Shown here in pieces: positions 1 to 4,408 of a stretch of 5,424 nt of DNA (within the stretch, counting starts at the first letter, position 1; each line of letters begins with the position of its first letter). The notes beneath the pieces are model-generated. The model was not told the origin of the DNA. It saw only the letters and a list, made by a program, of their open reading frames with translations, and made no database searches. This DNA comes from an uncultured Microbacteriaceae bacterium (GTDB taxonomy: Bacteria > Actinomycetota > Actinomycetes > Actinomycetales > Microbacteriaceae). Position numbers and translations under genes: made by a program. The DNA lies in NCBI GenBank assembly GCA_934661165.1, contig CAKUJB010000079.1, forward strand, positions 1 to 5,424, written 5' to 3'.

Positions 1-52
1 CGGGCAGGATGACCTGGTCGTCGATGACGAATAGGGGGAGCCTCGTGGGCAT
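1..52 (-). CDS. lon: ATP-dependent protease Lon, N-terminal fragment (continues off the left edge)
   Basis: Reading leftward from an ATG at 52-50, the 17 complete codons give MPTRLPLFVIDDQVILP. This matches the start of the Lon N-terminal substrate-binding domain, where actinobacterial proteins open with a short lead, then LPxLxLDDxVxLPGM. The last partial codon starts with G, as expected for the following Gly. A strong ribosome binding site (GGAGG on the minus strand, 59-63) lies 6 bases before the ATG. Lon is a cytoplasmic AAA+ serine protease that degrades misfolded and some regulatory proteins; its ATPase and Ser-Lys catalytic parts lie outside the window. The HspR-type operator directly upstream is independent support, because lon is a known HspR target in Streptomyces. 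Only about 17 residues are visible, so the call rests on motif plus operator. Confidence 0.8.
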   Translation of the reverse strand, partial: MPTRLPLFVIDDQVILP

Positions 53-67
53 CCGATACCTCCAAGA

Positions 68-88
68 GTTGAGTTCTCCAGACTCAAT
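68..88. promoter_or_regulatory. HAIR element (HspR operator) upstream of lon
   Basis: TTGAGT at 69-74 and ACTCAA at 82-87 form a perfect inverted repeat with exactly 7 bases between them. The published HAIR consensus is CTTGAGT-N7-ACTCAAG; only the two outermost bases (68 and 88) differ. The element lies 16-36 bases before the lon start codon, so bound HspR would block the lon promoter or early transcription. HspR, working with DnaK, represses the dnaK operon, clpB and lon in Streptomyces. The element could also affect the divergent small gene starting at 201, but its distance makes lon the obvious target. Confidence 0.85.
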
Positions 89-133
89 TCTCTTGATGTC
101 CGATTTCTTCCCGCAGGACGCGCCAACCCACTC

Positions 134-177
134 TTGACGACCTCCAGACGATCTGGACACCCTTGACGCGCAGACGA
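134..177. repeat. Pair of imperfect direct repeats in the lon/HTH-gene intergenic region
   Basis: TTGACG followed after 5 bases by CAGACGA (134-151) recurs as TTGACG followed after 2 bases by CAGACGA (163-177). The copies start 29 bases apart. Each TTGACG resembles a -35 hexamer, but no convincing -10 (TAnnnT) sits 16-19 bases downstream of either. They may be a tandem regulator-binding site for the rightward small gene, or chance. Apart from these repeats and the HAIR, the 148 bases between lon and the next start show nothing recognisable; they are visibly more AT-rich than the rest of the window. Confidence 0.3.
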
Positions 178-200
178 CTACCTGAGGTGAGGTGAACTCC

Positions 201-440
201 ATGACCACGAGGACAGACGACCTGACGGGCCTGGGAAACCTGGACCCCAGCACCCACCCCGCGCGGGACGCAGCGCACTTTCGGCGCATCATTGCCGCGC
301 GCGCCAACCTGACCGCTGCGGAGCAGGAGTTGCGCGCAGCAGTGCAGGCAGCCCGCGACGCAGGCGATTCCTGGAGCATCATCGGAGCCGCGCTCGACGT
401 CAGCAAGCAAGCAGCTCAGCAGCGCTTCGGCCGCTCCTGA
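201..440 (+). CDS. Small helix-turn-helix protein of unknown role (79 aa)
   Basis: The C-terminal third (about residues 57-77) reads SWSIIGAALDVSKQAAQQRF. This is the short helix-turn-helix motif seen in many actinobacterial proteins and in sigma-70 region 4-like sequences (pattern: W..IG.ALGVS.QAA..RF). Residues 24-52 form an Ala/Glu/Arg-rich amphipathic helix that could dimerise or precede the recognition unit. There is no metal site or ligand domain. The ATG at 201 is chosen because the purine-rich GAGGTGAGG (184-192) lies 8 bases before it; an in-frame GTG at 192 would add three residues but sits inside that element. It is divergent from lon and 62 bases before the VOC gene. DNA binding is inferred from the motif; target and function are unknown. 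Confidence 0.75.
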   Translation: MTTRTDDLTGLGNLDPSTHPARDAAHFRRIIAARANLTAAEQELRAAVQAARDAGDSWSIIGAALDVSKQAAQQRFGRS

Positions 441-502
441 CGCTTCTCGGTGCACGGCATCAGGCCGGGACCAGCCGGGTGCGCCCTGCGAGAATCACGC
501 CC

Positions 503-898
503 ATGACACCTCGGAAGCTCATCCCGTTCCTCATGTTCCAGAAGGGCGACGCGCTCGAGGCGATGGAGTTCTACACCTCCCTCTTCGACGACGGCGCGAT
601 CGAGTTCGTCGAGCGATTCGGCGAGGGCGAGCCGGGCGCGGGCACGATCCGGCAGGGGATCATCACGGTCGCCGGGCAGCAGATCCAGTGCATGGACTCC
701 CCCGTGTCGCACGCCTTCGACTTCACCCCGTCGGTCTCGCTCTTCGTCCGCTGCGAATCCGAGGAGGAGCAACAGCGCGTGTGGGCGGCGCTCTCGGAGG
801 GCGGCAGCCAGCTCATGCCGTTCGGCGACTACGGCTTCGGCCCGTTCGGCTGGTGCAACGACCGCTTCGGGGTGTCGTGGCAGGTCGCGCGCGCGTGA
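503..898 (+). CDS. VOC-superfamily protein, PhnB / 3-demethylubiquinone methyltransferase-like domain
   Basis: This 131-aa protein is close to full length for the PhnB-type branch of the vicinal oxygen chelate superfamily. Diagnostic stretches are the opening RKLIPFLMF, EAMEFYTSLFDDG at about 19-31, FTPSVSLFVRCESEEE at about 73-88, and the closing GPFGWCNDRFGVSWQV. Together they give the paired beta-alpha-beta-beta-beta units of the fold. The family is named after a methyltransferase annotation and PhnB, but most members have no proven reaction and no methyltransferase activity should be assumed. The ATG at 503 is preferred over a GTG at 479 because homologues begin just before the K(L/I)xPFL strand; the ribosome binding site is weak (GCGAGAA upstream). 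It is cytoplasmic with no signal peptide. Neighbouring spacing does not demand an operon. Confidence 0.85.
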   Translation: MTPRKLIPFLMFQKGDALEAMEFYTSLFDDGAIEFVERFGEGEPGAGTIRQGIITVAGQQIQCMDSPVSHAFDFTPSVSLFVRCESEEEQQRVWAALSEGGSQLMPFGDYGFGPFGWCNDRFGVSWQVARA

Positions 899-923
899 GC
901 GTGCCGGCGACCTCCCCGCGCGC

Positions 924-938
924 TGTTAGGCTGCCTAA
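924..938 (+). promoter_or_regulatory. Extended -10 promoter overlapped by a 13-bp palindrome, upstream of the VTT/DedA-like gene
   Basis: TTAGGC (926-931), a central T and GCCTAA (933-938) form a perfect 13-bp palindrome, 26 bases before the ATG at 965. The same bases contain TGT-TAGGCT (924-932), a good actinobacterial extended -10 (TGn TAnnnT); no clear -35 is present. Transcription would start near 939. The half-sites resemble those of DtxR/IdeR-type metalloregulator boxes (TTAGG...CCTAA), but arm spacing does not fit the 19-bp consensus. A repressor site overlapping the -10 is therefore plausible, and its identity is open. Confidence 0.45.
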
Positions 939-964
939 GAAGGCAGGTCAGGGGGTTTCGCGGC

Positions 965-1345
965 ATGGAATGGGTGAACGACCTGCCGCTCGCCGCCGCC
1001 TTCGCCGTCCTCTTCGTCATCGTCATGGCGCGGGCCAACGCGACGTACTGGATCGGCCGCGGCCTGCGGACCGGCGCGGACCGGAGCCGCTGGGGCGTCC
1101 GGCTCGACAGCTCGCGGATGCCGCGGGCGCAGCACCTCGTCGCGGCCTGGGGGCCCGTCGCGGTGACGCTCTCCTTCATGACGATCGGCCTGCAGACCGC
1201 GATCAACGCGTGCGCCGGCGCGATGCGGATGCCGATGCGGCGCTACCTGCCCGCGGTCGTCGCGGGCTCGCTCCTGTGGGCGACGATCTACTCCGCCCTC
1301 GGCACGGCACTCGTCGGCGCGGTCCGGGCGCTCGTCGCCGGTTAG
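965..1345 (+). CDS. Short VTT/DedA-like (SNARE-associated) integral membrane protein
   Basis: The 126-aa product has hydrophobic segments at about residues 8-24, 57-80 and 94-123, so it is an integral membrane protein. The block GPVAVTLSFMTIGLQTAINA followed by RMPMRRYLPAVVAG and SLLWATIY matches the C-terminal half of the VTT (DedA/TVP38) domain, where a semi-conserved reentrant loop precedes xRMPxxRFL and a final helix. DedA proteins act as lipid scramblases/transporters or affect membrane potential. This copy is about half the usual ~200 residues, which is common for short actinobacterial members, so it may need to oligomerise. A G-rich ribosome binding site (950-955) sits 9 bases before the ATG. 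A palindrome overlaps its probable promoter. The exact substrate is unknown. Confidence 0.75.
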   Translation: MEWVNDLPLAAAFAVLFVIVMARANATYWIGRGLRTGADRSRWGVRLDSSRMPRAQHLVAAWGPVAVTLSFMTIGLQTAINACAGAMRMPMRRYLPAVVAGSLLWATIYSALGTALVGAVRALVAG

Positions 1346-1358
1346 CTCGGGGACACCG

Positions 1359-1379
1359 ATCGCCGGCCTGAGCGGCGAT
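1359..1379. terminator. Perfect 7-bp inverted repeat, possible terminator hairpin after the VTT/DedA-like gene
   Basis: ATCGCCG (1359-1365) and CGGCGAT (1373-1379) are perfect complements with a 7-base loop. The hairpin starts 13 bases after the upstream stop codon. It has no T-tract, so it would be a weak or non-canonical terminator. Its right arm runs into the putative operator at 1378-1393, so it could instead be part of the regulatory site of the CsoR-family gene. Confidence 0.4.
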
Positions 1380-1396
1380 ACCGGCGGGGGTATAGT
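1378..1396 (+). promoter_or_regulatory. CsoR-type operator overlapping the -10 of the DUF156 repressor gene
   Basis: ATACC (1378-1382) and GGTAT (1389-1393) form an inverted repeat with a 6-base G-rich centre. This is the usual architecture of CsoR/RcnR-family operators (TAC-G/C tract-GTA). TATAGT at 1391-1396 is a good -10 and overlaps the right arm. Transcription would start near 1403, and AAGGAG (1416-1421) lies in the 5' leader. The geometry predicts autorepression of the gene starting at 1428. No good -35 is visible. Confidence 0.7.
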
Positions 1397-1427
1397 CGGG
1401 GGATCGCCTCGCCCTAAGGAGAACACC

Positions 1428-1688
1428 GTGCACCTCGATCCCCAGGAGATGTCGGCCGTCGTCACGCGGCTGCGTCGGGCGCAGGGCCAGCTCGGCGGGA
1501 TCATCAAGATGATCGAGGAGGGCCGCGAGTGCTCCGACATCGTCACGCAGATCGCCGCCGTCTCCAAGGCCGTCGACCGCGCCGGCTTCACGACGATCTC
1601 CGTCGGCCTGCGCCAGTGCATGAGCGACCCCGAGCAGGACGGCCTCGACGTCGCCGCGATGGAGAAGCTCTTCCTCTCCCTCGCCTAG
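1428..1688 (+). CDS. CsoR/RcnR-family (DUF156) repressor, CstR-like Cys-Cys fingerprint
   Basis: The 86-aa protein is a full-length member of the all-helical DUF156 family. Helix 1 carries the basic DNA-facing RLRRAQGQLGGIIKMIEEGR (14-33), followed by C35, the AAVSKAVDRAG core and LRQCM. In copper-sensing CsoR the ligands are Cys36, His61 and Cys65. Here the two cysteines are kept (C35 and C64, 29 apart), but the His position four residues before the second Cys is Gly60. This Cys/no-His/Cys pattern is that of CstR-type persulfide sensors rather than Cu(I) or Ni/Co sensors, so persulfide sensing is the better inference. The GTG start is supported by AAGGAG 6 bases upstream. An operator-like repeat overlaps its promoter, implying autoregulation. 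No transporter or sulfurtransferase gene is next to it, and the next gene is convergent after 16 bases. Confidence 0.9.
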   Translation: MHLDPQEMSAVVTRLRRAQGQLGGIIKMIEEGRECSDIVTQIAAVSKAVDRAGFTTISVGLRQCMSDPEQDGLDVAAMEKLFLSLA

Positions 1689-1704
1689 CGCGTGCACAAA
1701 GCCC

Positions 1705-2556
1705 CTACTCTGCGCGGGCGCGGTCGATGACGCGGGCCGCGGCGAGCGAGCGCTGCGTCGCCTCCCGCGGTGCGCGACCGTCACGGACGCACTGGACGAA
1801 GAACTCGATCTCATACCCCAGGTTGTTCGGTGGCCCCTCGACGAGGATCTCCCGGGGCGATCCGCCGATCGGCTCGATGACGATCCGGCGCGGGAGGGCG
1901 ATGTGGTCGATGAGCATCGTCGCCGCCTCCCCCTGGATCTGGCTGGGCAGCGACGAGGCGGTGATCTTCGAGGCGGACAGGTCCGCGACGAGACCCGGGT
2001 ACGTCGCGAGGAGGACCGCAGCGCCGTCGGCCCCCGTCGAGAGCGTCACCTCCGCGCGGGTCACGGTCTGCGGCTCGCCGAAGAGGTCGACGAGCGGGTG
2101 GACGCAGTAGACGCCGAGGTCGAGCAGCGCCCCGCCACCGAGCGCCGGGTCGAAGATGTTCACCTGCTCGCCGGCCAGGACGAGGTCGTAGCGCGAGGAC
2201 CGTTGGCAGTAGGCGAAACTCACGCGGCGCACCGTCCCGAGCTCGGGGAGCAACTCGCGCACGCGGGCCATCCCCGGATCGAAGGCCGAGCGCATCCCCT
2301 CGAGGAGGACGAGCCCCTTCTCCTCCGCCTGGGCGAAGAGTCCGGCGGTCTCCGCCTCGGTAAGCGTGAGGGGCTTCTCGCAGAGCACGTGCTTGCCGGC
2401 ATCGAGGCAACGGCGCACCTGGTCGGCGTGCGCGGCGTTCGGCGAGGCGACGTAGACCGCGTCGACGGCGTCCTCACCCGTTGCCGACAGGATCGCGTGC
2501 GCGGCCCTCGCGAATTCTGTCGTGATCGTGCTCGTGCCGATGGTCGCGAAGCGCAT
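1705..2556 (-). CDS. Gfo/Idh/MocA-family oxidoreductase with shortened Rossmann fold
   Basis: This 283-aa protein belongs to the Gfo/Idh/MocA family of NAD(P)-dependent sugar/polyol dehydrogenases. It shows the N-terminal nucleotide-binding start FATIGTSTIT (variant glycine motif), VDAVYVASPNAAHADQ (31-46), the hallmark CEKPLTLTEAE (59-69) with its catalytic Lys61, and GGGALLDLG...H (140-153) with the Asp146/His153 pair of the C-terminal domain. Family members usually have about 320-340 residues. Here residues 20-31 jump straight from the first helix to the VDAVYVASP strand, omitting the roughly 35-40 residues that normally form beta2-alpha2-beta3 and bind the adenosine ribose. Cofactor binding is therefore doubtful. 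The reading frame is intact. The ATG at 2556 has only a weak ribosome binding site. It lies 38 bases downstream of the VC0807-like gene on the same strand, so co-transcription is likely. Confidence 0.85.
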   Translation of the reverse strand: MRFATIGTSTITTEFARAAHAILSATGEDAVDAVYVASPNAAHADQVRRCLDAGKHVLCEKPLTLTEAETAGLFAQAEEKGLVLLEGMRSAFDPGMARVRELLPELGTVRRVSFAYCQRSSRYDLVLAGEQVNIFDPALGGGALLDLGVYCVHPLVDLFGEPQTVTRAEVTLSTGADGAAVLLATYPGLVADLSASKITASSLPSQIQGEAATMLIDHIALPRRIVIEPIGGSPREILVEGPPNNLGYEIEFFVQCVRDGRAPREATQRSLAAARVIDRARAE

Positions 2557-2576
2557 GCCGCGAAGACTACGAGGTC

Positions 2577-2591
2577 CCCGCGCGCCGCGGG
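2577..2591 (-). terminator. GC hairpin between the VC0807-like and Gfo/Idh genes
   Basis: CCCGCG (2577-2582) and CGCGGG (2586-2591) pair perfectly around a 3-base loop, 3 bases past the stop codon of the leftward membrane-protein gene. There is no T-run, so it is more likely a weak attenuator or an mRNA 3'-end stabiliser than a full terminator. It would let the downstream oxidoreductase be expressed at a lower level. Confidence 0.35.
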
Positions 2592-2594
2592 CCG

Positions 2595-3356
2595 TCAGCG
2601 GCCGGCCGCGCTGGGGGTCGCCAGGTCGATGCCCTGCAGCTCACCGCGGGCCCGGGCCCGGCGGAAGAGGGCGAACGAGGCGGTCGCGATGACCACGAGG
2701 CAGGGGATGAAGCCGAAGCGGTTGTAGGCGAAGGCGAGGTCGATCGGCGCCCAGGCGGCCAGCGCGGCCTGGGCCGCGGCGGAGGCGAAGAAGACCGCGG
2801 CGAAGACACCAGTGACGGCGCGGGCGAGGCGGCGGACGTCGGCCCGCTCGAAGGCGGCGACGAACTTCGCGCCCTGGACGGTCTCACCGTTGCCGGTGCT
2901 GCCGACCGCGAACATCTCGACGAGCGTGCGGCGGGTGAAGAGCGTGACGATCGCGAAGAGCCCGGCCGCGGTCGAGCTGAGCGCGCCCTCGAGGAGGACC
3001 ATCCGCGCGTCACCCGTGATCAGTCCGAGCGCCGCCGAGAGCGCGATGCCGCCGAGCACGAGGATGCTCAAGCCGCCGATCCGCTTGCCGCGAACGACGT
3101 CGCTCGCCATGCCGACGAGCGGCAGGAGGCCTGCCACGACGAGGGCGTTGACGTCGGACCAGCCCTGCCGCGTGAGCCAGCTGTGCAGGGCGATCGGGCC
3201 GATGATGTCGAGGCCGAAGGTGCGGGCCGTCGCGAGCCACTGGGTGCGCGCCTCCGCCTTCGCCTGGGCCTGCGTGTGGACCTGCGCGTCGACCTGCGTG
3301 TCGACCTGAGCATCGGTGGTGGCCGTCGTGTCGTGCGGGGCGGTCATCGTCTCCAC
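2595..3356 (-). CDS. VC0807-like multi-pass membrane protein with repetitive N-terminal tail
   Basis: The 253-aa product has about six hydrophobic segments (approximately residues 47-60, 70-88, 94-114, 124-141, 178-200 and 214-231). The order GLDIIGPIALHSWL, SDVNALVVAGLLPLV, then SDVVRGKRIGGLSI and ALGLITGDARMVLLEGAL resembles the VC0807 family (related to intracellular septation protein A), usually about 200-230 residues. Its function is unknown. Residues 15-36 are a hydrophilic Gln/Val/Ala/Thr-rich stretch with a repeating D-A/T-Q-V unit, encoded by a 12-bp tandem repeat; it is probably cytoplasmic and disordered. The GTG at 3356 is chosen for its strong AGGAGG (3361-3366) 4 bases away; an ATG at 3347 is the alternative and would be 13 bases from it. 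The gene probably leads an operon with the downstream Gfo/Idh gene. Confidence 0.75.
   Translation of the reverse strand: METMTAPHDTTATTDAQVDTQVDAQVHTQAQAKAEARTQWLATARTFGLDIIGPIALHSWLTRQGWSDVNALVVAGLLPLVGMASDVVRGKRIGGLSILVLGGIALSAALGLITGDARMVLLEGALSSTAAGLFAIVTLFTRRTLVEMFAVGSTGNGETVQGAKFVAAFERADVRRLARAVTGVFAAVFFASAAAQAALAAWAPIDLAFAYNRFGFIPCLVVIATASFALFRRARARGELQGIDLATPSAAGR
3269..3316. repeat. 12-bp tandem repeat, four units, coding for the Q-V tail
   Basis: Four consecutive 12-base units start at 3269, 3281, 3293 and 3305: CCTGCGTGTGGA, CCTGCGCGTCGA, CCTGCGTGTCGA and the diverged CCTGAGCATCGG. The unit is a multiple of three, so changes in copy number keep the reading frame of the leftward membrane protein. 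Each unit encodes four residues of the DxQV type. It looks like an in-frame minisatellite that could vary in length between strains. Confidence 0.75.
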
Positions 3357-3469
3357 GGTTCCTCCTGAGTGCCTCGTCCGCCGCTCCGTCGTCGGCGATC
3401 TCTTGGTGTCGAGCCTCGCAAGACCGGGCGCCGAGGGGATCCGGCACAGGGATGAACGACGACCTCCTC

Positions 3470-3490
3470 CTCAGGGGGGAGGGCCCTGAG
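3470..3490. promoter_or_regulatory. Perfect 7-7-7 inverted repeat in the divergent intergenic region
   Basis: CTCAGGG (3470-3476) and CCCTGAG (3484-3490) are exact complements separated by 7 bases. The centre-to-centre arm distance of 14 bases is compatible with a dimeric repressor. It lies between the divergent starts at 3356 and 3652, where a terminator is not expected, so an operator is the better reading. I do not recognise the motif. The rest of the 3357-3651 gap holds only the promoter candidate at 3544-3568; no additional gene is supported. Confidence 0.45.
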
Positions 3491-3543
3491 CAGGGCATCA
3501 ACAGCGGCCGATCCGCAAGTGATCCAAACGGCGCGACCTCCTC

Positions 3544-3568
3544 GGAACGGTGACCCACGCGGGACGTT
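3544..3568 (+). promoter_or_regulatory. ECF-sigma-like promoter for the 243-aa unknown gene
   Basis: GGAAC (3544-3548) and CGTT (3565-3568) are separated by 16 bases. This matches the general ECF sigma pattern (GGAAC, 16-17 bases, CGTC/CGTT) used by SigE/SigH/SigR-type factors in Actinomycetota. The start would be near 3575, leaving a leader of about 75 bases before the ATG at 3652. No housekeeping -10 is more convincing in the gap. Two short motifs can occur by chance in GC-rich DNA, hence moderate confidence. Confidence 0.45.
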
Positions 3569-3651
3569 GAAGAGGGGGACACTCGGCGGAGGGGATGCTT
3601 TCGGGTCCTACGACAGGCCCCAAAGACACGGCCCCGCGGAAGGACGAAGAC

Positions 3652-4383
3652 ATGGTCGCCCAAGATGTGCGCAGGCTCTTGCGCGAGGTGCTCGACCCGT
3701 CGGCCGGCGCCTGCACGATCGCGATCTCTCGCCTCGTCGACGCCGATCCAGGGGCGGGCGCGACTCCGCAGGACATCCTCCACCTCGCGACGGCGACCCT
3801 CGGCTCGGGAGAGGTGCCGATCGGCCCCATCGAGTACGCCGACGAGGAGGTCGACTACTCGGTGCGCTCCGACATGCCCGTCGCACTCGTCACCGTAGGC
3901 GGCTCGGACCCGGGAACGAGCGTGACCCTGCGGCTCGGCCTCGCCCTGGCCAGCGGCGGCTGCCTCGGCGTCGGGGGTAGTCGGTACGGACACCTCCCCC
4001 ATGTGGTGGAGCTGCAGGATCCGAGCGCGGTGCTGCTTCCCGACATCGAGGCAGCCCTCGCCGAACTCGTCGTCTACACCCGGGAGCGGGCCCGGCTGCT
4101 GGGCTTCACCGGCCGGGTCGAGGCGAGCCTGGAGATCCACGCGCCCGGCCCTATCGTGCCGTACATCGTCGACCCCGAGTCGGGCTCGGCGATGCCCGGG
4201 CCGTCGCTCGCGGACTTCGAGCAGCTGCGCTTCAGCTACTCCCTCGACATGAGCACCCCGCAGATCGAAGGGGCCGTCTACGACGCGGCGCGGGAGCTGG
4301 CCCGACGATTCGCTGCCGACGCGCCGCAGTTCCTGCACGACCCGGCCGCGGTCCAGTCGGCGCAGACGCCGGCGGCGTCCTGA
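3652..4383 (+). CDS. Uncharacterised 243-aa protein
   Basis: I do not recognise this family. The protein has no signal peptide or membrane helix and looks soluble and mixed alpha/beta. An N-terminal helix (MVAQDVRRLLREVLD) is followed by an acidic stretch EYADEEVDYSVRSD (about 61-74), a strand VALVTVGG and a Gly-rich segment with LGVGGSRYG (105-113), which could be a phosphate- or ligand-binding loop. Next come a long helix (DIEAALAELVVYTRERARLL, 131-150), strands VEASLEI and PYIVD, and a final helix (IEGAVYDAARELARRF, 205-220). High GC at third positions shows it is the true coding frame. ATG 3652 is chosen because GGAAGGA (3638-3644) sits 7 bases before it; an ATG at 3595 abuts its purine tract. 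A possible ECF promoter precedes it. It converges with the monooxygenase gene. Confidence 0.7.
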   Translation: MVAQDVRRLLREVLDPSAGACTIAISRLVDADPGAGATPQDILHLATATLGSGEVPIGPIEYADEEVDYSVRSDMPVALVTVGGSDPGTSVTLRLGLALASGGCLGVGGSRYGHLPHVVELQDPSAVLLPDIEAALAELVVYTRERARLLGFTGRVEASLEIHAPGPIVPYIVDPESGSAMPGPSLADFEQLRFSYSLDMSTPQIEGAVYDAARELARRFAADAPQFLHDPAAVQSAQTPAAS

Positions 4384-4408
4384 GCGCGCCGTTCAGGACG
4401 CGGCGCTC
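4382..4408. terminator. Possible bidirectional terminator between convergent genes
   Basis: GAGCGC (4382-4387) and GCGCTC (4403-4408) are complementary arms around a 15-base interior that can add further GC pairs. The structure covers the last two bases of the rightward stop codon and the end of the leftward monooxygenase gene, whose stop is at 4393-4395. Only 9 bases separate the two genes, so a shared hairpin is sensible, but no T-tract is present on either strand. Confidence 0.35.

Noticed and set aside
84..455. Minus-strand open frame of 123 codons across the HAIR region and the HTH gene
   Set aside because: It is antisense to the HTH gene and ends in the promoter region of lon; no ribosome binding site or recognisable domain.
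926..938. A true IdeR/DtxR iron box
   Set aside because: The 19-bp consensus cannot be aligned without shifting one half-site by a base, and flanking bases do not match. Kept only as a palindrome of unknown regulator.
688..1371. Plus-strand 227-codon frame spanning the VOC and DedA-like genes
   Set aside because: Arg/Pro/Ala-rich shadow frame overlapping two genes with recognisable families.
1428..1688. Calling the DUF156 protein a copper sensor (CsoR sensu stricto)
   Set aside because: The copper-ligand His position is Gly60 and no copper exporter or chaperone gene is nearby.
1903..2727. Plus-strand 274-codon frame opposite the Gfo/Idh gene
   Set aside because: Antisense shadow; the minus strand carries the clear EKP and GGGALLDLG motifs.
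3595..3651. Upstream ATG that would extend the 243-aa protein by 19 residues
   Set aside because: Its purine tract abuts the ATG with no spacing, while ATG 3652 has GGAAGGA at a normal 7-base distance.
3010..4338. A 442-codon open frame on the minus strand
   Set aside because: It is antisense to the 243-aa gene and runs into the VC0807-like gene in another frame. Its composition is Arg/Gly/Asp-rich without a coherent domain, whereas the overlapping genes have ribosome binding sites, hydrophobic patterning and GC-rich third positions.
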